A DNA stretch of 64,000 bases, taken from positions 134,426-198,425 of the forward strand of contig JAQTZA010000007.1 of assembly GCA_028687995.1 (NCBI GenBank), written 5' to 3'. Source of the stretch: Bacteroidales bacterium (GTDB lineage Bacteria; Bacteroidota; Bacteroidia; Bacteroidales; UBA7332). Shown piece after piece: positions 26,198 through 35,144 of this stretch; position 1 is the first letter of the stretch, and each line of letters starts with the position of its first letter. The notes beneath the pieces are model-generated. The model saw only the letters and a program-made list of their open reading frames with translations, ran no database searches and had not been told where the DNA came from. The position numbers and the translations under genes are program-made.

Positions 26198-26385
26198 CAA
26201 TCCCAAAGGGATTGAATCTCAACAACAATCGCCTTGTTGTCGTGCTCGCTTCTTTAACAGATAAATGACAAACTTGAAATTATCAGGATCTGCTGAAAAA
26301 CTCAGTAACATTATATTACACTCGTACATTGATCTTTTTTTCGCCTTCCGCGGGACTTACTTTTTTTCATGCAAAAAAAAGTAAG
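26198..26385. repeat. Cluster of short palindromes in the spacer before yigZ
   Basis: Three hairpins: CAATCCC/GGGATTG (26198-26214), ACAACAA/TTGTTGT (26222-26240) and CTTACTTTTTTT/AAAAAAAGTAAG (26356-26385). No gene lies in the 570-nt spacer 26074-26642; the open frames there are short and start without a promoter. The palindromes look like REP-type dispersed repeats, the same style as at 29.3-29.6 kb. Confidence 0.55.
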
Positions 26386-26642
26386 CAAAAAATGCTTCAT
26401 CGAAAAGAACTCGCTCGTTCGCCCATAGGATATTTGTTTACTTTGCGTGAATTCGTTGATGGGCTACTCACTCGGCAGCTTTTCGATAGTCTGGTATTTG
26501 TGTTTGTCCCCGCTGGGACTATCGGTCTATCAGTTGTTATCACACTAACATATCTACACAAAAATGATATAAATCCGTTTTTTTGGATAGAAGCGAGAAA
26601 GTCGATGCTAAAAAAATTAAATTTGCAACTGAATATTCCAAA

Positions 26643-27239
26643 ATGACCGATACCTATAAAACCATTTCGCGACCGTCGGAGGCTATTTTCAAAGAGAAGA
26701 TGAGCCGATTTCTAGCTTTTGCCGTGCCTGTAAAGAGTGTGGAGGAGGTGAAGGTGCACGTCGAGAAGTTTCAGAAAGCGTATTACGACGCCCGCCATGT
26801 TTGCTACGCCTACATGATTGGTGCTGCACGAACCGACTTCCGAGCGAATGACAACGGCGAACCATCGGGCACTGCCGGGAAACCGATATTGGGACAGATC
26901 AATTCGTTCGATTTGACAGACATTCTGATTGTAGTGGTGCGCTATTTCGGTGGCGTAAAACTTGGCACGGGTGGTTTGGCGGTGGCCTATCGCGAGGCTG
27001 CCCGAATGGCTATCGAAGAGAACGAAATCGTTGAAAAAACGGTGGACGAAGAGTTTACTATTTCCTTTGAATATCCCAATCTGAACGACGTGATGCGCAT
27101 CGTGAAAGAGGAATCACCGGAAGTGATTCACCAGCAATTTGAAATGCAATGCGATATGACTCTCCGCATTCGCAAAGCCTCTGCCGATCAATTGAGAGGG
27201 CGACTGGAGAAAGTGGATGGGTTGAAGATTGAGGGCTAA
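26643..27239 (+). CDS. yigZ: YigZ/IMPACT family protein
   Basis: 198 residues from the ATG at 26643 (MTDTYKTISRPSEAIFKEKMSRFL). The N-terminal UPF0029/Impact domain carries the signature DARHVCYAYMIG, DNGEPSGTAGKPILGQI, IVVVRYFGGVKLGTGGL. The C-terminal domain (EEFTISFEYPNLNDVMRIVKEE) is a ferredoxin-like DUF1949 fold. In eukaryotes the IMPACT homologue binds GCN1; the bacterial role, probably translation-related, is not settled. A longer frame starting from TTG at 26583 is rejected. Base composition is higher in GC than the RM genes that follow, so the left edge of the accessory insert is probably just after this gene. Confidence 0.9.
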   Translation: MTDTYKTISRPSEAIFKEKMSRFLAFAVPVKSVEEVKVHVEKFQKAYYDARHVCYAYMIGAARTDFRANDNGEPSGTAGKPILGQINSFDLTDILIVVVRYFGGVKLGTGGLAVAYREAARMAIEENEIVEKTVDEEFTISFEYPNLNDVMRIVKEESPEVIHQQFEMQCDMTLRIRKASADQLRGRLEKVDGLKIEG

Positions 27240-27456
27240 ATTATATCTAAAAACATCTACTCAAATATTAAAATAAAGATACATTTTAAAACAAATTTCA
27301 GACATAAGAGAATATACTTTAATATTAAATATTTCACAATTTGACAGTTTTAGCGATTGTAAAAAAATAGAATCATTAGAAATATAAATCAACGGATACA
27401 ACACTTTAATTTTACTCTATCATTATATATAATAATGAGAATTTAACATAAAAAGT

Positions 27457-27464
27457 TATCTTTG
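27457..27464 (+). promoter_or_regulatory. -7 element before mod
   Basis: TATCTTTG fits TAnnTTTG; the -33 region (AATG) is poor. Start near 27471 gives a 30-nt leader to the mod ATG at 27501. Confidence 0.45.
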
Positions 27465-27500
27465 CATTAAACAAAAATCAAATTTACAAGAAGCAACTAA

Positions 27501-29290
27501 ATGGCAAAAAAAGATTATAGCAACTTGACCAAAGAGCAGTTACTTGAAGTAATTGAGAAACTGGAGGGCAAGAAAAAATACGGATTGGTTTGGGACGAAG
27601 AAAGAGTGCCGGAAAAAGTTGTAACCGATTGCCAAGACAAATTGCCTGTTTTGACAGAAGTAAAAGGCAAGGAAATAACAACAGACGAAAACGAACCTAC
27701 TCACATTCTAATAGAGGGCGACAATTACCACGCCTTATCAGTATTGAACTACACACATAAAGGCAAGGTTGACCTTATTTACATTGACCCACCTTACAAT
27801 ACTGGGAAAGATGATGAATGGAAATACAATGATAAGTTTGTAGATAAACTTGACACCTATAGGCACTCAAAGTGGCTAAGTTTTATGTCAAAGCGACTAG
27901 AATTAGCAAAAGAATTATTAAAAGATGAAGGCTTAATTTTCATTTCTATAGATGATAATGAAATAGCTCAATCTAGACTTCTTTGTGATAAAATATTTGG
28001 AGAAGACAACTTTGTAAATATTATATGCCAAAAATCAAGACATTCTATTTCTAATGATTTAATAATCTCTGAAAATCATAACTTCCTTTTGTTTTATGCA
28101 AAAAGAAAAAACATCTTGTTCAAAAACAGATATAAATTCAGACTTAAAAAAGAGGATTACAAGGGCTATTCAAATCCCAACAATGACCCTGATGGTCCTT
28201 GGAAATTAGTTCCAGTAGATGGACCTGGTGGAGAAAGCAAAGGAAACCCTCATTATGAGTTTCAAGGGATTACAGGTTATTGGCGATATTCAAAAGAAGA
28301 TATGCAAGATTATTACGATAAAGGATTAATTGTAGTCAGAGGCAATTCACTTTCTCGAAAAGCATATTTGAAAGATGATAAAGGTGTAATTGCTGTAACA
28401 ACTTGGTGGGACGATGCAGGAGTTACAACTGATGGAACAAATGAATTGATTAGAGTTTTAGGGTCTAAAGCATTTAACAACCCAAAACCCGTTTCATTAA
28501 TAAAAGAATTGTTGAACTAAGTTTAGATGACAAAGGGATTATACTTGATTTTTTTGCTGGCAGTGGAACAACTGGTCAAGCAATTATTGAGATGAATAAA
28601 AAAGATGGTGGAAAAAGACAAGTTATACTATGCACAAACAACGAAAGCAAGATTTGTGAAGAAGTTACTTATCCTAGAGTAAAGAATATTATTAAAGGCT
28701 TTGAATTTGAAGGAAATCAAGTTGAAACCTTGTTTGAGGAAAAACTTAATGCAACAAAAATCAAAAAGGGTAAAGAATTAATTGAGGAAATTGAAAAAAT
28801 CAAACTTAAAGAAAAATCAAACTTTGATAAGTTTGAAATAAAAGTTGAAAAAAGCAATATCGTTTTAAAAGGATTAAAAGTAAAAAGAGGCAAACAAGAA
28901 GGATTAGGCAACAATTTAAAGTATTTCAAAACCTCATTTGTTGCTAACAATCGCAATAAAGACCAATTGAAAATAGATATTACAAAGCGTTGCACAGAAA
29001 TGCTTTGTTTGAAAGAAGGAATTTTCAATTTACTTAAAGAAGAAGCAGATTATAAAATATTTCAGCAAGGCAATCGCTATTTGGCAGTTTACTATGACTT
29101 TGCCAATGCTTCGCTTGACGAACTGAAAGAAGAAATGAATGCTTTAAAAGGAGATAAGGTTTTGTATTGCTTCACCGTTGACAATCACGGTTTAGACAAA
29201 GCGAATTTCAGAGGTTGGAAAAATATTCGCCTTGAGCCAATTCCACAAAAGATTTTAGATGTTTACAAACGAATATTTAAGAATGGGTGA
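27501..29290 (+). pseudogene. mod: Type III DNA methyltransferase Mod, split by a -1 frameshift
   Basis: Mod methylates the recognition site and gives type III systems their specificity. The first frame (27501-28520, 339 residues) has the catalytic motif DPPYN (96-100), HILIEGDNYHAL and a target-recognition region ending at FNNPKPVSLIKE. It then meets a TAA at 28518. In the -1 frame the text continues as IVELSLDDKGIILDFFAGSGTT, the SAM-binding motif I of this family, through to 29290 (start codon at 28592 if translated alone). One A missing from the run at 28502-28505 explains the break. Either the gene is dead, or the base is a sequencing error; slippage on A-AAA-G cannot be excluded. The locus is AT-rich compared with yigZ. 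The matching res gene lies downstream, beyond an inserted transposase. Confidence 0.85.
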
Positions 29291-29333
29291 TTTTTTCTTT
29301 GCAATGTTTTGCAACCAAAGCAAGAGACATTTC

Positions 29334-29580
29334 GCTCCAATGGAGCTTGATTTTTCTGGTTTTTTATGTCCTTGGTTTTGCAACCAAGGCAACCAATGTT
29401 TCGCTCCTTCGGAGCTAAGCATAATCCAGCCACATCGTGGCGTTTTATTGGTAACACCGAGTGTAAGCTCGGTGAGAGAAGTAACTAATCATCGTAATAA
29501 ACCGCATAGCGGTGACACATTTGTAACACCGAGTGTAAGCTCGGTGAACATAAAAACTAATAATCAAGCCACATCGTGGC
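29334..29580. repeat. REP-like palindrome cluster next to the RAYT gene
   Basis: Eight short hairpins in 250 bp: GCTCCAATGGAGC (29334), CTTGGTT/AACCAAG (29371-29388), GCTCCTTCGGAGC (29403), GCCACATCGTGGC (29429 and again 29568), ACCGAG/CTCGGT (29456-29473 and again 29528-29545) and CCGC/GCGG (29502-29512). The GCCAC and ACCGAG elements occur twice, as expected for a REP doublet of a REP-associated transposase. No coding frame here is credible. Confidence 0.8.
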
Positions 29581-29595
29581 GAAATACTAATTACT

Positions 29596-30057
29596 ATGGC
29601 AAATAGTTACACCCAAATCTATATTCAGTTTGTCTTTGCAGTAAAATACAGAAATGCGGTAATAGCCCATAATTGGGAAACAGAGTTATACAAATACATT
29701 ACAGGCATTGTGCAAAACAACAAACACAAACTCATTACAATCAATGGAATGCCTGACCATATTCATATTTTAGTTGGCTTTCATACAAGTCAATCAATAG
29801 CCGATTTGATGAGAGATGTAAAAGCAAATTCTTCAAAATGGATTAATGAAAATAAATATACTCAAGAAAAATTTGAATGGCAAACGGGTTATGGTGCCTT
29901 TAGTTATTCAAAATCGCATCTTCAAAATGTTATAAATTATATCAACAACCAAAAGCAGCATCACACCAAACAAACTTTTTTAGATGAATACAAAGCTTTT
30001 TTAGAAAAATTTGAAATAGATCATAACATCGAATTTAGTTTTAAAGAATTAATATGA
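29596..30057 (+). mobile_element. REP-associated tyrosine transposase (RAYT, IS200-like Y1 family)
   Basis: 153 residues of the Y1_Tnp (IS200/IS605 TnpA) fold: the N-terminal strand (YTQIYIQFVFAVKYRN), the HUH motif in MPDHIHILVGF, and the catalytic Tyr in VINYINNQKQHH. RAYTs are single-copy relatives of IS200 transposases that act on flanking REP palindromes rather than moving as insertion sequences. The palindrome cluster ends 15 nt before the start codon. The gene lies between mod and res in the same direction and its stop overlaps the res start (ATGA), so it is translationally coupled to res. Alternatively it is a plain domesticated IS200 derivative. Confidence 0.85.
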
Positions 30058-32384
30058 CAATAGGATTAAAAGATTATCAAGATACAGCAATCGGGCAATT
30101 GGTAAAATCAGTTTCCGAATTATTGGCAAAAGATGCCAGTAATAAAGTTTGTGTTTTCCAAAGCCCTACAGGTAGCGGAAAAACTGTAATGGTTGCAAAA
30201 TTCATTGAAGAAATAATCAAAGAATTACCCGAAACAGATTTATGCTTTTTGTGGGTAAGCATTGGCAAAGGCGATTTGCACAAGCAAAGCAAAAAATCGC
30301 TTGAAAGAATTTTTGATGGTTTTCCAAATGTTAATCTTTTAGAGGAAGAATTTTTTGGCAGCAGAAACTACATTGAGCAAAACGAAGTAGTTGTTGTAAA
30401 CTGGGAAAAACTATACAGCAAATATGCTTCTGGAGAAAATAAAGGTGAATGGAAAAATAAAGTAATGAGAGAGGGCGAAGGCGTTAATTTCATTGAGGTT
30501 TTAGAAACCACAAGAGAAAAACGCAAAATCATTTTAATCATTGACGAAAGCCATTATGCCAGCGATGCACAAAGAACAAGTGAACTAAGACAAATAATAA
30601 GTGCAGATGTAACACTTGAAATGAGTGCGACTCCTAAAATTCAACCATCGGCACAAGATATAGCTAAAGGCAATGCAAAATTTATTTACGTTGACCCCAA
30701 AGACGTAATTGAAGAAGGAATGATTAAAAAGGAACTCATCATTAATGAGAACCTTGAAAAATTAGTTGATGATGAAAAAACATCGCAAGACATCATCATT
30801 GAAGCAGCTTACAACAAACGATTAGAACTAAAAGAAGCCTACACAAATGCAGGTTCTAATATAAATCCACTTTGTTTAATTCAACTTCCAAACGCAGAAG
30901 CAGGCGTTGCGAAGAAAGAAGTTATTGAAGCGTTTTTAGCCGACAAAGGAATTACAGAAACAAACGGGAAATTAGCTGTTTGGTTAAGTGAAGAAAAATC
31001 GGACGGCTTAGATGAAATTTCAGACTTTGAAAGCGAAGTTGAATTTTTGCTTTTCAAACAAGCCATTGACACAGGTTGGGACTGTCCAAGAGCACATATA
31101 CTTATAAAACTTCGTGATATTCAAAGTTATACTTTTGAAGTGCAAACTGTTGGTCGCATACTTCGTATGCCCGAACAAATGCACTATGAAGACGAAAACT
31201 TAAATACTGGTTTCATCTTTACAAATCTTCAAAAAATTACCGTTCAAAAAGAAGATTACAATCCAAACATCATTAAGCATTTAAAGTCGTTAAGAAAATC
31301 AATTTACAAACCTTTGTTGCTTCCATCCTACTATAAAAGTCGTGTTGACTTTGGCGACATTACATTCAGCTTTGGTAAAACATTGGAAGAAGTTTTTTGC
31401 AATGCCTTCGGCATTGAAATAAATCCAACAATGGTAAACACAGCCGAGAACGGCGAGAAAATAAAAGCAAAAGGTTTAACAACAGACATTACAACTTACA
31501 AAGAAAGTTTGTTGACTGATAAGAAAATAACAGGAAAGGAATTTGACGAAATTACTGGAGTGCTTAATGATAGCGATGATAGAACAGCATTAGCAAAATT
31601 AGCTGACAATGATTTGCAAGATATGTTCAGTTCTGTCGTAAAAGAAAATTTAAGCGGTTTTGCTCCAAAGCGTTCTGTTCCGACAGTTAGAGGAGCAATT
31701 TATCAATGGTTTAAGAAGTATTTGGGTATTAATTACCAAATGGAAAATGGTATCATTCACATTCAATACTTGTTTTTACACGACAAAAATCTGTCAACTT
31801 TTTCTAGGCTTTTAAGTGAAGCAACTGGACAATACAAACCAATCAAAAAAGCAGAAGTCAAGTCAAAAATTGAAGAAACTATTTACGACTGGGACATTAA
31901 GAAAGAAGAATTTTTCAACCAACACACAGACGAAAAACTGGATTACAAACTTTGTATTTATGAGCCTTGCTATTTAGGTAAAAACCGTTCAACACCTGAA
32001 AAGGAATTTGAAAAATATCTTGAAACCAAAGCAGACAAAATTGAATGGTGGTTTAAAAACGGAGTAAGTAAAAAAGATTTTTTCGGTATCAAATACGAGG
32101 AAAACGACTTGCCACAAACTTTTTATCCTGACTATATTATTCAATTGACATCAGGTAAAACTTTCATTGGCGACACAAAAGCAGGTAGCACAGCGACAGA
32201 AGCAAAATCAAGAGCCGAAGCGTTACAAGTTTACATAAAAGACCAAAACGCAAAAGGAAAAAATTTAGTTGGTGGCATCATCATAAAAGACGACACAAAA
32301 AAATGGAGAGTAAACCAACAAGTCAGTTACAACTACGATAAAAACGATTTAACGAAATGGGACTATTTTGACAACATAGTTTAG
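30054..32384 (+). CDS. res: Type III restriction enzyme Res subunit (helicase-nuclease)
   Basis: 776 residues. Res works with Mod to translocate and cut unmethylated DNA. An SF2 helicase core comes first: Walker A SPTGSGKT (37-44), DESH box (164-167), MSATPK, and motif VI within VQTVGRILRMP. The C-terminal nuclease shows PD-(D/E)xK as P692-D693 and D707-T-K709 (FIGDTKAG). All catalytic parts are intact, in contrast to the broken mod. The start ATG overlaps the end of the RAYT gene by 4 nt. Codons are AT-rich as in mod, which points to joint acquisition. Without working Mod protection Res should be inactive, since type III Res needs Mod for cleavage. Confidence 0.92.
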   Translation: MTIGLKDYQDTAIGQLVKSVSELLAKDASNKVCVFQSPTGSGKTVMVAKFIEEIIKELPETDLCFLWVSIGKGDLHKQSKKSLERIFDGFPNVNLLEEEFFGSRNYIEQNEVVVVNWEKLYSKYASGENKGEWKNKVMREGEGVNFIEVLETTREKRKIILIIDESHYASDAQRTSELRQIISADVTLEMSATPKIQPSAQDIAKGNAKFIYVDPKDVIEEGMIKKELIINENLEKLVDDEKTSQDIIIEAAYNKRLELKEAYTNAGSNINPLCLIQLPNAEAGVAKKEVIEAFLADKGITETNGKLAVWLSEEKSDGLDEISDFESEVEFLLFKQAIDTGWDCPRAHILIKLRDIQSYTFEVQTVGRILRMPEQMHYEDENLNTGFIFTNLQKITVQKEDYNPNIIKHLKSLRKSIYKPLLLPSYYKSRVDFGDITFSFGKTLEEVFCNAFGIEINPTMVNTAENGEKIKAKGLTTDITTYKESLLTDKKITGKEFDEITGVLNDSDDRTALAKLADNDLQDMFSSVVKENLSGFAPKRSVPTVRGAIYQWFKKYLGINYQMENGIIHIQYLFLHDKNLSTFSRLLSEATGQYKPIKKAEVKSKIEETIYDWDIKKEEFFNQHTDEKLDYKLCIYEPCYLGKNRSTPEKEFEKYLETKADKIEWWFKNGVSKKDFFGIKYEENDLPQTFYPDYIIQLTSGKTFIGDTKAGSTATEAKSRAEALQVYIKDQNAKGKNLVGGIIIKDDTKKWRVNQQVSYNYDKNDLTKWDYFDNIV

Positions 32385-32410
32385 CCATCACATCTGTTTT
32401 ATGATTAACC

Positions 32411-33265
32411 ATGGATAATTCAAATACAGAAAATAGATTCATTCTGATCAAAAAGGCATCGGGTTACGAGGAGCAATTTTCACCAAAAAAACTCGAGCGA
32501 TCGTTGACCAATGCAGGCGCATTGGACGAAACTGTTCAGAAAATAGTTTCCGATATCGAAAATTGGATTACTCCTGGCATCACCACCCGAGAGATCTATT
32601 CTCGTGCCTTCTCGTTGCTAAAGCACGACAAAACCACCTCTTCTTTGCGCTATCACCTCAAACAAGCTATTTTCGAAATGGGACCAACAGGCTATCCATT
32701 CGAAGTGTTGATTGGGCAACTATTTCATCACAAAGGATTCGAAACAGAGGTCGGCATCATTGTAGCAGGAAGCTGTATCACTCACGAGATGGATGTGATT
32801 GCCACTCAAGGAAAAGATCAGCATTTGGTGGAGTGCAAATACCACAAAGATCAAGACAAACAGGTTAGCATTCAAGTGCCATTGTATGTGCGCTCCCGAG
32901 TGAATGACATCGTCAGTAAACGAGAAGTAATGCCAGAGTTTAAGGAATTCACGTTTACCGGTTGGGTGGTGACCAATACACACTTTTCTCCAGACTGTAT
33001 ACAATATGCCAAGTGTAGCGGTTTGAATCTGATGACGTGGAGCTATCCAGAAGGCAATGGACTGAAAGAGAACATCGAAAAGTATAAACTGTACCCGATC
33101 ACAGTGCTCGAAAACCTGAATGCGAAAGAGAAACAACAATTACTGAATCAGGGAATTGTCAGCTGCGTACAACTATTGGAACGATTTGATTCTTTGAATT
33201 CTTTGGAATTAATGAAATCCAGAGAAGTTGCACTGGTGAAAGAATTGAATGAGATTTGTAGATAA
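32411..33265 (+). CDS. ATP-cone domain fused to a PD-(D/E)XK restriction-type nuclease
   Basis: 284 residues. Residues 8-95 are an ATP-cone (ILIKKASGYEEQFSPKKLERSL, TTREIYSRAFSLL, SLRYHLKQAI), the nucleotide-sensing module of ribonucleotide reductases and NrdR. Residues 95-210 are an Mrr-like nuclease: PFEVLIGQLF, D128 in THEMDVIA, and E141-C-K143 in LVECKYHK. The last 60 residues suggest helix-hairpin helices (LNAKEKQQLLNQGIVSCVQLLE). The fusion implies a nuclease gated by ATP/dATP level; substrate unknown, and a defence or repair role is inference. It lies 26 nt after res but has a different base composition, so it may belong to the older backbone. Confidence 0.8.
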   Translation: MDNSNTENRFILIKKASGYEEQFSPKKLERSLTNAGALDETVQKIVSDIENWITPGITTREIYSRAFSLLKHDKTTSSLRYHLKQAIFEMGPTGYPFEVLIGQLFHHKGFETEVGIIVAGSCITHEMDVIATQGKDQHLVECKYHKDQDKQVSIQVPLYVRSRVNDIVSKREVMPEFKEFTFTGWVVTNTHFSPDCIQYAKCSGLNLMTWSYPEGNGLKENIEKYKLYPITVLENLNAKEKQQLLNQGIVSCVQLLERFDSLNSLELMKSREVALVKELNEICR

Positions 33266-33308
33266 GAGAAAAACAGATATATTTCCTTCTACAAAATATA
33301 ATAAACTC

Positions 33309-33761
33309 CTACTGAATAAATTTCCGCAGCAACTCTTCGCGATTCTCGCAACTAATGACGTATTTCCGTTTGGGGGTAATAATCATGATTTGATTGTTCT
33401 CGTCGGTAGAATAGGAGAAATAATTACCCACTTCACTATTCGAAAACCAGCCCAAATAGCCAAAAAAACCACCACTTCCGAATTTACGAAGGGCAGGACG
33501 TTTAGGGTACGGATGAATAGCACGAATATCTTTTCGGGGTATTATCAATGCACCCAATACTCGTTTGATGATTAGACTATCTTCAGTTACTTCAACATAA
33601 AGTGGCGTGAAAGCAAAGCTACCTATCAAGACAAAAAATGAGATGTAGAAGAAGATAGAATTATCCGAAGTCCCAAATTTATAGAAAACAAACCCAATAA
33701 GAACCAACACACCAATGGTTATCGAGGTAACTAATTTGCTCCAAACACATTTGAATTTCAT
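33309..33761 (-). CDS. Small membrane protein with PH-like domain, unknown function
   Basis: 150 residues. Two N-terminal membrane segments (LVTSITIGVLVLIGFVFYKF and IFFYISFFVLIGSFAFTPLYV) are followed by a soluble domain (VEVTEDSLIIKRVLGALIIPRKDIRAIHP, IMIITPKRKYVISCENREELLRKFI) typical of bacterial PH-domain membrane proteins. The loop FGSGGFFGYLGWFSN is Gly/aromatic-rich as in this family. Function not known. It points the same way as the TlpA-like gene, which lies upstream of it. Confidence 0.75.
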   Translation of the reverse strand: MKFKCVWSKLVTSITIGVLVLIGFVFYKFGTSDNSIFFYISFFVLIGSFAFTPLYVEVTEDSLIIKRVLGALIIPRKDIRAIHPYPKRPALRKFGSGGFFGYLGWFSNSEVGNYFSYSTDENNQIMIITPKRKYVISCENREELLRKFIQ

Positions 33762-33811
33762 AATTTCTAGGCTTTATTAATTATACTATTGTTTCGCAGA
33801 AGTGTAAACCA

Positions 33812-34897
33812 CTATTTCAGGAGCTCTTTAAGTTTCATTTCCAAAGCAGCAGGATCAAGGTCTTTGGCGACAATCACTCCTCCTCTATCCAAAAGAACAG
33901 TATGAGGAATGGCCCTAACTGCATATTGTTTTGCTCCTTCCGAATTCCAAAATTTCACGTCAGACATTTGCGGCCAAGTGATACCTAATTCACTAATACC
34001 TTGTTGCCAATCTTCCTTTGTTTTATCGAACGAAACGCCCACAATCTCGAATCCCTTCCCTTTGTATGCTGAATATATTTTTGCCAAATGGGGAATTGAC
34101 TTACGACAAGGCGGGCACCACGAAGCCCAAAAATCGATCAAAATATATTTCCCTTTGCCAGCATAATCTGACAAAGAAATAGGCTTTCCTTCGGGTGAAT
34201 TCATGGTTAAATCGACAAACTTCATGCCAATCATCACCTGCTTCATCATTTTAAGGCGGCTGGCGATGATTTGCACAAACGGATCGGCTTTGAATAAATC
34301 TCCTGCTTGATCTAATATTTTCTTTTGTAATTCAGGTGTATAGGTTCCCCTATTTTGCCAATAAATGTATGCTCCAGCCACATTATTCAGATTTCGATGA
34401 ATAAAAGCGACCGATATTTGTTCCATTTGCGACTCAATAGCTTTTAATTCTTGGGTAAGCACAGATTGCATTGAATCCGATGACTCTAACTCTTCTATTT
34501 TTGAGTCAATTGTTTCGTATTTGTTCGATAGCACTGCAACTGCTTTCTGGTAAGCCATCAACGTGTCGTTGAGCGGTGTACCTTCAGCAGATGAAAGAGT
34601 GTCGAGCGTAGTATAAATCTCACCTTCCTCCAAAATGAAAGGCAATTTATCAATATTATCACTCTCCATGCGTAACACCCGAAGCATCGCTGTATCTTGA
34701 TTACCTTCGAAAGTGAATGTACCATCTTTCACCTTTACACTATCCACATTAAGCAATTCGCGCCCAATGTATTTACTTAAATAGACGGTTGAACCCTCTA
34801 ATTTATCGTCGGAAACGACACCAGAAATTTTATAATGATTTTGAGTTGTGCAAGAAGCCAAAATAATAATTCCGAACAGAAAGATAGTTTTACGCAT
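33812..34897 (-). CDS. TlpA/ResA-like thioredoxin lipoprotein with DUF4369
   Basis: 361 residues. Lipoprotein signal IIILASC (Cys 16), a beta-rich DUF4369 domain (20-110), a helical linker (115-220) and a thioredoxin/AhpC-type domain with WASWCPPCRKSIPH (CPPC 261-264). Proteins of this Bacteroidetes family are thiol-disulfide oxidoreductases of the periplasm, used for cytochrome maturation or to reduce cell-envelope cysteines. The partner proteins here are unknown. It is a single gene with a normal length; the next plus-strand gene (ssb) is divergent with a 247-nt spacer. Confidence 0.9.
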   Translation of the reverse strand: MRKTIFLFGIIILASCTTQNHYKISGVVSDDKLEGSTVYLSKYIGRELLNVDSVKVKDGTFTFEGNQDTAMLRVLRMESDNIDKLPFILEEGEIYTTLDTLSSAEGTPLNDTLMAYQKAVAVLSNKYETIDSKIEELESSDSMQSVLTQELKAIESQMEQISVAFIHRNLNNVAGAYIYWQNRGTYTPELQKKILDQAGDLFKADPFVQIIASRLKMMKQVMIGMKFVDLTMNSPEGKPISLSDYAGKGKYILIDFWASWCPPCRKSIPHLAKIYSAYKGKGFEIVGVSFDKTKEDWQQGISELGITWPQMSDVKFWNSEGAKQYAVRAIPHTVLLDRGGVIVAKDLDPAALEMKLKELLK

Positions 34898-35086
34898 GAC
34901 GAACTAGTTTGTGTATGTGAATCACAAAGATAAATTATTATTTTCTTTTTACTCGTAAACTAAACCTATATTTGCAAAGGGCTATTTTTATTCCAGGATA
35001 TATCCAATTATCATTTCAAAAAAAATAACCAAAATTGCTTTCCAAGAAAAAAAACTTCAAAAAATTGAAAAAAAATAATGAAAATA

Positions 35087-35117
35087 GTTGGATGAAATAA
35101 AAATATAAATACCTTTG
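35087..35117 (+). promoter_or_regulatory. Promoter of ssb
   Basis: GTTG (35087-35090), 19 nt, TACCTTTG (35110-35117): one mismatch from consensus. Leader about 22 nt to the ATG at 35145. Confidence 0.6.
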
Positions 35118-35144
35118 AAAATGTAATCTTAAATCCATACAAAT

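Noticed and set aside
26329..26646. A 105-codon open frame upstream of yigZ
   Set aside because: It runs through a palindrome with A/T tracts, has no recognisable domain and no promoter; treated as spacer.
28495..28520. Programmed -1 frameshifting as the main explanation for the split mod gene
   Set aside because: No full X-XXY-YYZ slippery heptamer and no clear downstream stimulator were seen; a lost base is simpler. Kept only as a minor alternative.
29259..29606. A 115-codon open frame over the spacer between mod and the RAYT gene
   Set aside because: It is made of REP palindromes in series, has no homology or promoter, and the open frame follows from the repeat composition.
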